Assembly: GCA_025353235.1 (NCBI GenBank)
Contig: JANXQZ010000276.1
Coordinates: forward strand, 1-6,457
Direction: 5' to 3'
Length of the DNA: 6,457 nt
Origin: Bryobacterales bacterium
Lineage (GTDB): Bacteria; Acidobacteriota; Terriglobia; Bryobacterales; Bryobacteraceae
Shown here: positions 1-4,996 of the stretch, one piece after another
Layout: each line of letters starts with the position of its first letter
How positions within the stretch are numbered: the stretch's first letter is position 1
The notes under the pieces: generated by a model
What the model was told of the DNA's origin: nothing
Database searches by the model: none
What the model saw: only the letters and a program-made list of their open reading frames with translations
Position numbers and translations under genes: made by a program

Positions 1-344
1 GTCATGGTGACGCCGCCGATCGCGCCCGCTCCGGCGCTTTGCATCAGCATCTTCGTGTAGAGCTTGTCCACGTTGAGCGGATCTTCACCCACGATGATGC
101 CCTTCATCTTGTTGACGACCAGATCCTTCACGCCCCAGCCCCAATAGGCTTCCCCGATCCCGTATAAGCCCGAGTCGGTTTCAATCTTGATTAAGTTCCA
201 ATCCCACGTGCCGCGCACAATCATGCACTTGACGTCGGTGATCTTCACTTTATTTTTGAGCGCTGCCGCGAGGCGCTGATAAGGAGCCGCGAAGATGCAA
301 CCGGCTCCAGTGGCGGTTTGAAGGAATTGACGACGAGTCAGCAT
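1..344 (-). CDS. Tat-exported mandelate racemase/muconate lactonizing enzyme family protein, N-terminal part (cut by window edge)
   Basis: Reading leftward from the ATG at 342-344, 114 codons are open to the window edge. Residues 1-15 begin MLTRRQFLQTATGAG, a twin-arginine (TRRQFLQ) export signal, followed by an Ala-rich stretch to about residue 28. From about residue 31 the protein matches the capping domain of the enolase superfamily: a KITDVKCMIVRG beta strand, then LIKIETDSGLYGIGEAYWG, then a helix ending IIVGEDPLNVDKLY. The catalytic barrel with its metal-binding acids lies outside the window, so substrate (sugar-acid dehydratase, cycloisomerase or racemase) cannot be told. An in-frame ATG at 354-356 is possible, but AGGATGGA at the right distance favours 344. 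The gene starts 30 bp after the CHAT stop and could share its transcript. Family assignment is good; the specific activity is unknown. Confidence 0.85.
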   Translation of the reverse strand, partial: MLTRRQFLQTATGAGCIFAAPYQRLAAALKNKVKITDVKCMIVRGTWDWNLIKIETDSGLYGIGEAYWGWGVKDLVVNKMKGIIVGEDPLNVDKLYTKMLMQSAGAGAIGGVTM

Positions 345-356
345 GGAACTGTCCAT
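343..356 (-). promoter_or_regulatory. Small inverted repeat over the start of the MR/MLE gene
   Basis: ATGGA and TCCAT form a perfect 5-bp inverted repeat around a 4-base loop. It spans the purine-rich ribosome binding region and the first two bases of the chosen ATG. It could weakly modulate initiation, but a repeat this short can easily arise by chance. Confidence 0.2.
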
Positions 357-374
357 CCTATCACCGGAGAGGAT

Positions 375-3053
375 TTAGTAACCGTCGCCGACCAGCACGA
401 ATCCAGCCCAGTAAAACGGGTGGCGAAACTCCACGCTCTTCATGATTTGCAGCGAGGCCGCGCGCAGAGCCCCAGCCTTGCCGCCCAGTCCTGTTACGGA
501 GTGCTGCTTCAGCGCGCGATGAAACGCCAACATGAGATCCGTAGTACTTGCCGAGTTCACCTTCCATTGGCTGACGAGCGACGCCGGACTGCCTGCCACC
601 ATCAGAGCCCAACTCAAACCCACCAAGCCCTCTCCATGGCGGAAGCCTCCGCGGCCCGTTTCGCAAGCCGACAGCACTACGAGTTCGGCCTTCAGATCGA
701 GATCGAGAATTTCGCGCGCCTCCACGATGCCATCCTCTCCCTGCCCGGGGCTTAAGAGCACGTACGAGTACAGCGGATTTGCGCTGTTCAACACTCCGTG
801 GGTGGCGAGATGAAGAATGCGGTGTTGCGGAGCAAGAGCCTTCCACTGAGACTCGGATGCGGCGGTGCCGGTAAGCGTGACGGACCCGCTTCCGTACAAT
901 CGGCCAAGCGCCGCCACCTCCCGTGCCGCGCTCCCCAGCTTGACCTGCGGATCGCCCATGGCCAGCAGGGTTCTCGCGCCCTGGAGCACTGGCTTGCGCG
1001 ACCGAACCATTTCGACGAGAACGGTAAAGGAAGGAGCGTAGAAAACGGCTTTGTCCTCGATCACGTGACGGCCATTCGGCTGCAGCAGAGCCTGAAACGG
1101 CAGGCTCCAGAGCGGTCCATCCGGGACGATCGCGAGCAGCGTTTTGTTCTTCAGCGCCTCGGCGGCAGGACCCAAGAGCCGCCTGTACAACGAAGCCGCC
1201 GCGGGGCGATACGACAAATCGCGCGAAGCCAGTTTCAGGCGGAACGCTTCCACTTCTCGAGCCAGATCCTCTTGCTTCCAGGGGAGCTTATGAAGCTCCA
1301 ATTTCGGCGAGCCCGCACCGTCTCGGGATATGACGAACAGATACGTAGCAGCAGGCGCTACCGCAAACTCAAGCAACGCCGTTCGCGTGTCGGGCAGCAG
1401 CGAGGCGGCAGCCTCTACGGAAACGGGATCGCAGATGCCCCGCCTCACCTTCAGTCCAGGATGAGCCGCATAGAGTTCGGACCGAAACGCTTCCAGATCT
1501 CGGACGGCAGCCGGTGTCTTGACTGTTGAAAGCCTGGCCGCGAGTTCCTGCTCTCTGTGTTGTTCGGCCAGCGTCATAGCGGTTGTGATCCGCGCGCGCC
1601 CGGCTCGCAACACATCCAGAATTAGACCCGACTTGGCCCGCTCTGCAACCTTCAGCGCCTCCTCGGCTTGGCCTAGCTGGATGCTTCCCTCCATCAAGCC
1701 GTAGTAGAGATTCATCTTGTCGCGAAGGAACTCCAGTCCTTGCGCCTCGCCTCCCGCTAACCGTTGCCGCAACGTGTCTACCGTAGCTGCTCCCTCGGCG
1801 TAGGCGGCCAGGGCAAGTTGGGATTGGTGAAGGCGGGTGAGAGCAATGGCCTCGCTTTCAAGAGCCTGCCATAGCAAATCTGGCGCCGAGATCTGACGAG
1901 CTATTTCGCTGGCCCGGCGAGCGGTATCGAGTGCGCTCGGGTTGCGGCCCAGGTCTAGTTCTATCCGCGCGATCAGGTTGAGGGAGGCGGCCACCTCAAT
2001 CGGTGTCTTGTTTTTCTCGTGAATTGCAAGACTGGCGAAAGCGTCTGCGAGCGATTCGCGATACCGATGCGCTTCCTGGTAAACATGCGCCCGATTCAGC
2101 AGGGCGTACCCTGCGGTGGCTTCATCGCGCTCTTCCCTGGCGAGCGCCAGACAGCGATCGGCGGCCCGCAGCGCGTCTTGGTAGCGGCCCACTTGGCGAT
2201 ACCCCGCGATCAGATTCACGTAAGACGTAGCCAAGTCGCGCTTGCTGGCGTTCGCTTCTTTCTTGAGAATGAGTGCCTTCTCGAGGTAGGTGAGCGCAAG
2301 CGCCGTATCGCCCTGCATCGAGTACACGTTGCCCAGGCTTTCGGTAGCCGCGGCGACGATTTCTTTGCTGCCTGCAGCCTTGCCCAACCGGGAGCACTGC
2401 TGGAAATTTTCAGCAGCCTGGCGAAGCTCTCCCAGGCGGGCGTGGGAGTTTCCCATCCCGTTCAGGACTTTGATCACGCCCATTTTGTCGTCCAGGCGCT
2501 GGAAGATTTCCAAGCTCTGCTCATCCGCTGCGGAGGCCGCAGTCATGTCTCCCAAAGCGCGCTCGGCCACGCCGATCCTGCGCAGCAGCTCCGCCACCTG
2601 CGGTTGGGCACCGCTGGATTGAGCCGCTTGCAAGCCATTCTGGTAAGCCTGCAAGGCTTCCAGCATGCGGCCTTGCCGGTATTCGGCAAGACCAATTTGC
2701 GAGTAGGCCTGAGCGACCGCCAATGGATCCTCTAACTTGATCGCGACGGCCAGCGCCGATGAATAGCTACGCAGGGCGCGGCTCGGGTTGGCAGCAGAGA
2801 GATACTGAGCGCCGCGATCTTGACAGAAGTGAAAGAGCTGGGAATCTACTAGGGAGAGGTGTTGGGCTAGGAGAGCGGATTGAGTAGGCGATTCGGAAGC
2901 GTCTAACAGGTCGGCGAGCGCCGTTAAAGGAGTGTCGGGAGTTTGCGCCGCAAGGGCCGCTGTCCCGGCCCACAGAAGTGTCGTGAGCCACGCGGGAAGG
3001 TATTTAGTGGAAGTGGTGGGGCAACCGATCTTGGCTGCCCCACCTTGAGCCAT
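375..3053 (-). CDS. Exported TPR-repeat CHAT domain protein (putative caspase-like cysteine protease)
   Basis: An 892-aa protein. Residues 18-36 form a hydrophobic segment after a lysine-containing N-terminus and end in ALAAQ, like a Sec signal peptide. Residues about 80-430 hold roughly eight to ten TPR-like helical hairpins, for example 113-145 (YSQIGLAEYRQGRMLEAL), 234-267 (LGNVYSMQGDTALAL) and 275-309. A linker with further helices runs to about 530. The CHAT domain occupies about 555-892. It has AIVPDGPLWSLPF at 641-653, HLATHG with putative catalytic His752, LSACETG with putative catalytic Cys797, then GEGLVGLSWALMVAG and SLVSQW. Both catalytic residues are present, so an active caspase-fold peptidase is predicted. 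CHAT proteins are usually studied as cytoplasmic effectors; the signal peptide here implies a periplasmic or surface role. The ATG at 3053 is the only standard start in frame before the hydrophobic segment, but it lacks a clear Shine-Dalgarno. It follows the PKD-like gene by 14 bp. The substrate is unknown. Confidence 0.9.
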   Translation of the reverse strand: MAQGGAAKIGCPTTSTKYLPAWLTTLLWAGTAALAAQTPDTPLTALADLLDASESPTQSALLAQHLSLVDSQLFHFCQDRGAQYLSAANPSRALRSYSSALAVAIKLEDPLAVAQAYSQIGLAEYRQGRMLEALQAYQNGLQAAQSSGAQPQVAELLRRIGVAERALGDMTAASAADEQSLEIFQRLDDKMGVIKVLNGMGNSHARLGELRQAAENFQQCSRLGKAAGSKEIVAAATESLGNVYSMQGDTALALTYLEKALILKKEANASKRDLATSYVNLIAGYRQVGRYQDALRAADRCLALAREERDEATAGYALLNRAHVYQEAHRYRESLADAFASLAIHEKNKTPIEVAASLNLIARIELDLGRNPSALDTARRASEIARQISAPDLLWQALESEAIALTRLHQSQLALAAYAEGAATVDTLRQRLAGGEAQGLEFLRDKMNLYYGLMEGSIQLGQAEEALKVAERAKSGLILDVLRAGRARITTAMTLAEQHREQELAARLSTVKTPAAVRDLEAFRSELYAAHPGLKVRRGICDPVSVEAAASLLPDTRTALLEFAVAPAATYLFVISRDGAGSPKLELHKLPWKQEDLAREVEAFRLKLASRDLSYRPAAASLYRRLLGPAAEALKNKTLLAIVPDGPLWSLPFQALLQPNGRHVIEDKAVFYAPSFTVLVEMVRSRKPVLQGARTLLAMGDPQVKLGSAAREVAALGRLYGSGSVTLTGTAASESQWKALAPQHRILHLATHGVLNSANPLYSYVLLSPGQGEDGIVEAREILDLDLKAELVVLSACETGRGGFRHGEGLVGLSWALMVAGSPASLVSQWKVNSASTTDLMLAFHRALKQHSVTGLGGKAGALRAASLQIMKSVEFRHPFYWAGFVLVGDGY
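3015..3044 (-). repeat. 12-bp inverted repeat (REP-like hairpin) inside the first codons of the CHAT gene
   Basis: Arms at 3015-3026 and 3033-3044 flank a 6-base loop. On the minus-strand RNA the arms GGTGGGGCAGCC and GGTTGCCCCACC pair over all 12 positions, with one G-U wobble; the plus-strand RNA would have an A-C mismatch instead. The hairpin covers codons 4-13 of the CHAT ORF and starts 23-26 bases after the stop of the PKD-like gene. No U-run follows, so it is not a classical terminator. It may be a REP-like element, a processing or stability structure between the two cistrons, or a brake on CHAT translation. Confidence 0.65.
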
Positions 3054-3067
3054 ATTTCTACTACAGA

Positions 3068-3991
3068 TTAGCGCCCAACGTATTCAACTATAAACTTCGT
3101 AGTGGTACTGACTCCAGCACTATTCGTGACTGTCAACGTGATGGTGTAGTCACCGCGCCCGCCGAATGTGATCTGGGGATTCGGCACATTCGGACCCGGA
3201 AGGAAATTAACGGGCTTGTCCGAAGAGTACAGGTACGTCAGCGGCAAGTTGTTAGGATCCGTGGATGCCGAGGCATTGATCTGGAACGGATTCAGGTAGG
3301 CCTGAAAAACGCCCTGGGTTGGGAACACGGGGCTAAGAACAATAACTGGCGCTCCACCAGTGGTACCTGGAGGCGTAACCGGGGCTGCCGGGAACGTGAG
3401 CGTCCCTTGAGCGTCTGCGGAGTAGGCCACAACTGCGCCTGCAACAACCTCTACCACGTTGTTAATTTTGGCTGGCGTGTCAGTCGTATAGCCAATGGAG
3501 ATGGCTGCTGGAGCACCTTGGAAATTGCCAAACGGCCCATTCGAGCTGCCCACGGTGCCTACAATGAGAACACTCGGAGTGGGCTGGCACGAAGTGAAAA
3601 TCTGGCTGACGTTTAAGACGTAGCTCTGAATCGTAGAGCCTGTCACGTCAACGGCGAGAGGTGTCGGAATGGCGGATCCGGCAGCCACCAGGAAGGTGGT
3701 GTCAGTCACCGTGTTTGTTTGGCTGTTGTATATCAGACGAGTCCGGATCACTTGAGCCCCGCCAGCGATTGAAGCCAGAATATTAGCTGGAACGTTGGGC
3801 GTAATCGTGGTCAGCAAGTTGGACAACGTCAAGGTCCGCTCAATGGAAAGATTTTGGAGCGACGTGGGCGCAACCGCGCAGGTTGGCGGTGCGGTCGCAG
3901 GCGGCGTTGTTTGGGCTCCGAGCGAAAGGGTCCCGATAAGCGCGCCGAGAGTGAGCGGAAGCACAGCAAATTTGTTTCGAGTTACATTCAT
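3068..3991 (-). CDS. Secreted protein with C-terminal PKD-like domain
   Basis: A 307-aa protein of unknown function. Residues 1-26 are a Sec signal peptide (MNVTRNKFAV, a hydrophobic core, cleavage probably near SLGA/Q). A Pro/Thr/Ala-rich stretch follows to about residue 45. Residues 45-200 are rich in beta-prone Val/Ile/Thr and contain Cys135 near the middle; Cys38 lies near the mature N-terminus. A flexible PAAPVTPPGTTGG linker leads to a PKD/Ig-like module at about 215-305. That module has INASASTDPNNLPLTYLY, matching the PKD pattern of Asp-rich turn and Tyr/Trp core, and GDYTITLTVTNSAG, the typical last strands. Such domains usually mediate binding outside the cell. The start is set by GAGGAG seven bases upstream of the ATG. 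The gene lies directly upstream of the CHAT gene and is probably co-transcribed with it, which suggests a partner, scaffold or substrate; that is inference. Confidence 0.85.
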   Translation of the reverse strand: MNVTRNKFAVLPLTLGALIGTLSLGAQTTPPATAPPTCAVAPTSLQNLSIERTLTLSNLLTTITPNVPANILASIAGGAQVIRTRLIYNSQTNTVTDTTFLVAAGSAIPTPLAVDVTGSTIQSYVLNVSQIFTSCQPTPSVLIVGTVGSSNGPFGNFQGAPAAISIGYTTDTPAKINNVVEVVAGAVVAYSADAQGTLTFPAAPVTPPGTTGGAPVIVLSPVFPTQGVFQAYLNPFQINASASTDPNNLPLTYLYSSDKPVNFLPGPNVPNPQITFGGRGDYTITLTVTNSAGVSTTTKFIVEYVGR

Positions 3992-3998
3992 GTTTGTT

Positions 3999-4004
3999 CT
4001 CCTC
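3999..4004 (-). promoter_or_regulatory. Ribosome binding site of the PKD-like gene
   Basis: GAGGAG on the minus strand lies seven bases before the ATG at 3989-3991. It is the best Shine-Dalgarno in the window and fixes the start of the secreted protein. Confidence 0.8.
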
Positions 4005-4011
4005 TTTTAGC

Positions 4012-4041
4012 TCTATAACTGCACGAGCCTGATAACACCAA
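4012..4041 (-). promoter_or_regulatory. Candidate promoter for the PKD-like/CHAT unit
   Basis: On the minus strand, TTGGTG (4036-4041) and TATAGA (4012-4017) are separated by 18 bases, giving a plausible sigma-70-type promoter. Transcription would begin just before the Shine-Dalgarno, leaving a leader of roughly 15-20 bases. Both hexamers are imperfect. A TTGACG further upstream, near 4112-4117, is an alternative -35 without a convincing -10. Confidence 0.35.
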
Positions 4042-4162
4042 AACGTTCGATGCAGTTCTCCGATTTCGATTTCAGCTTTGATTCAATTGTTTTCTGCCCA
4101 GCAAAATTGGTCGTCAAGCCTCATCCCTAATAGGTAACGTACATCTAGAGTGGCAACGAAAC

Positions 4163-4185
4163 GGGCGCAGATCGAACCTGCGCCC
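4163..4185 (-). terminator. Strong hairpin downstream of the small CPTC gene, likely terminator
   Basis: A perfect 8-bp GC-rich inverted repeat (GGGCGCAG / CTGCGCCC) has a 7-base loop and lies 27 bases past the stop of the 69-aa gene. On the minus strand it is followed by GTTTCGTTG, a weak U-rich tail. It separates the small gene from the promoter region of the PKD-like gene, as expected of a terminator. The minus-strand loop reads GTTCGAT, similar to a tRNA T-loop, but no tRNA body surrounds it. Confidence 0.55.
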
Positions 4186-4201
4186 CTAAAAACCGGAATA
4201 G

Positions 4202-4226
4202 AGAAAGCGGAACTATTTCGCTTTCT
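4202..4226 (-). terminator. Second hairpin spanning the stop codon of the small CPTC gene
   Basis: AGAAAGCG and CGCTTTCT form a perfect 8-bp inverted repeat with a 9-base loop that contains the TAG stop of the 69-aa gene. On the minus strand a TTTTT run follows about ten bases later. It may help end transcription or protect the 3' end. Because it overlaps the Lys-rich end of the coding region, it may simply reflect that sequence. Confidence 0.35.
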
Positions 4227-4422
4227 TCTGCTTCTGCTGACCGACGCGGACTTTAAACGATTTCTGCTTGTCGTCCTGAAACGATTTATGATCGTGCCTG
4301 GAGACCGCATCCGTCAAGTATTTATCCACATCGGCTAGCTTCGGCAGGACGGCCATCAACGTGAAATGTTCATTGCACGTCGGGCAAAAAGGTCGAAGCT
4401 TTTTTACGTTCGGAATTGCCAT
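4213..4422 (-). CDS. Small basic protein with CPTC motif, hypothetical
   Basis: A 69-aa protein I do not recognise. Near the N-terminus FCPTCNEHF gives Cys13, Cys16 and His19, a zinc-knuckle-like half site. No second Cys pair follows, but His43 and His45 (SRHDHKSF) could complete a metal site, or two chains could share one. The C-terminal third (residues 47-69) is very rich in Lys and Gln and ends QKQKKAK, suggesting nucleic acid or ribosome contact. KSF occurs twice (46-48 and 55-57), matching a 9-bp direct repeat. The ATG has no clear Shine-Dalgarno and lies next to a TATACG hexamer, so the mRNA may be leaderless. It is divergent to the acetyltransferase gene, with 31 bp between the starts. 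An overlapping 75-aa frame on the same strand looks less natural. Confidence 0.6.
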   Translation of the reverse strand: MAIPNVKKLRPFCPTCNEHFTLMAVLPKLADVDKYLTDAVSRHDHKSFQDDKQKSFKVRVGQQKQKKAK

Positions 4423-4426
4423 AACA

Positions 4427-4434
4427 CGTATAGG
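4427..4434. promoter_or_regulatory. Candidate shared -10 element for the divergent genes
   Basis: The 31 bp between the two starts holds overlapping -10-like hexamers sharing one TATA core: TATAGG on plus (4429-4434) and TATACG on minus (4427-4432). Predicted start points fall about 13 bases before the acetyltransferase GTG and at or next to the small gene's ATG. No good -35 is seen on either side, so the call is weak. Confidence 0.25.
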
Positions 4435-4453
4435 TTAGCATGGACGAACCGGC

Positions 4454-4891
4454 GTGGTCAGCATCCAGCTATTTCAACCGCACGATCTGAGACGCATTCT
4501 CCAGATTGAAGCGGAGGCCTTTCATGAACATGCATGGGCAGCCGATCTTTTCCAGCAGTACGCTTCCAATTGCGACAACCTCTTTTTCGTGGCCAAGCTT
4601 AAGCGGGTAATCGTCGGCTATAGCATCGCTTGTTTGACGAATCAGCGCGCGGAATTGGTATCTCTTGCGGTGCTGAAACGCTTCCGGGAGCAAGGCATTG
4701 CTCAAAAACTGCTGAGCCAGACCCTTAGAAAACTGAAGCTGACACGGGTCGGCGCGCTCTCGCTGACGGTTCGCCGCGATAATCTGAATGCGATCCGATT
4801 CTACCGTCGCTACGGTTTTGTCCGAACACACACCATCCCCGCTTACTACGAAGACGGCACCACGGGGTGGCGAATGAAGAAGATGCTCTGA
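4454..4891 (+). CDS. GNAT family N-acetyltransferase, RimI-like
   Basis: A 145-aa protein of the usual length for a single-domain GNAT enzyme, which moves an acetyl group from acetyl-CoA to an amine, often a protein N-terminus. The N-terminal strand and helix (IQLFQPHDLRRILQIEAEAF, 4-23) match the RimI-type opening. Motif A at about 69-92 contains VSLAVLKRFREQGIAQKLL with the R-x-x-G-x-A pyrophosphate loop (Arg78, Gly81, Ala83). Motif B at 110-122 reads NLNAIRFYRRYGF, and IPAYYEDG at 128-135 corresponds to the RimI tyrosine region. GTG at 4454 is chosen because an in-frame TAG lies at 4436-4438 and the family N-terminus starts here. The ATG at 4440 is in another frame that ends by 4490. The Shine-Dalgarno is weak. 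The fold is certain; ribosomal S18 as substrate is not shown. Confidence 0.9.
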   Translation: MVSIQLFQPHDLRRILQIEAEAFHEHAWAADLFQQYASNCDNLFFVAKLKRVIVGYSIACLTNQRAELVSLAVLKRFREQGIAQKLLSQTLRKLKLTRVGALSLTVRRDNLNAIRFYRRYGFVRTHTIPAYYEDGTTGWRMKKML

Positions 4892-4894
4892 ATT

Positions 4895-4925
4895 CTTGAT
4901 TGATTGAAACGCTGCTCAAGTTTTT
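4895..4925 (+). terminator. Weak terminator candidate after the acetyltransferase gene
   Basis: CTTGA (4895-4899) and TCAAG (4916-4920) can pair and are followed directly by five Ts (4921-4925). The stem is only 5 bp and the loop is 16 bases, so termination here would be inefficient. Its position, four bases after the stop, fits the role. Confidence 0.3.
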
Positions 4926-4941
4926 CGCACGAGGGAATAGC

Positions 4942-4971
4942 TTGCGTTTTATGTCGACTTTAAGATATCAT
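4942..4971 (+). promoter_or_regulatory. Candidate promoter of the cytochrome gene
   Basis: TTGCGT (4942-4947) and TATCAT (4966-4971) are 18 bases apart; TATCAT matches the sigma-70 -10 consensus at five of six positions. A start point near 4978 would give a leader of about 19 bases. No strong Shine-Dalgarno is seen before the ATG at 4997. This fits the cytochrome gene being transcribed separately from the acetyltransferase. Confidence 0.4.
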
Positions 4972-4996
4972 CCCGGCTAAATCTCAAAAATCTGCC

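Noticed and set aside
354..356. Alternative upstream ATG for the MR/MLE gene
   Set aside because: It is in frame and adds only four residues, but it has no Shine-Dalgarno at a workable distance. The ATG at 342-344 has AGGATGGA suitably placed.
361..846. 161-aa minus-strand frame overlapping the CHAT C-terminus
   Set aside because: It is a shifted frame of the CHAT gene on the same strand; CHAT motifs continue uninterrupted to the VGDGY end, so no frameshift is needed.
798..1529. 243-aa plus-strand open frame opposite the CHAT domain
   Set aside because: The opposite strand encodes the conserved CHAT domain. This frame is Arg-rich and low in complexity, as expected of antisense.
2019..2735. 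238-aa plus-strand open frame opposite the TPR region
   Set aside because: It lies wholly inside the well-supported CHAT protein gene on the other strand and shows no domain or start signal.
4158..4190. Possible tRNA 3' half on the minus strand because of GGTTCGAT
   Set aside because: The 8-bp stem is in the wrong register for a T arm (5-bp stem with TTCGANN loop), and no acceptor, D or anticodon arm is found around it.
4440..4490. ATG just upstream of the acetyltransferase GTG
   Set aside because: It is in a different frame and ends after 16 codons. It could be a leader peptide, but nothing supports that.
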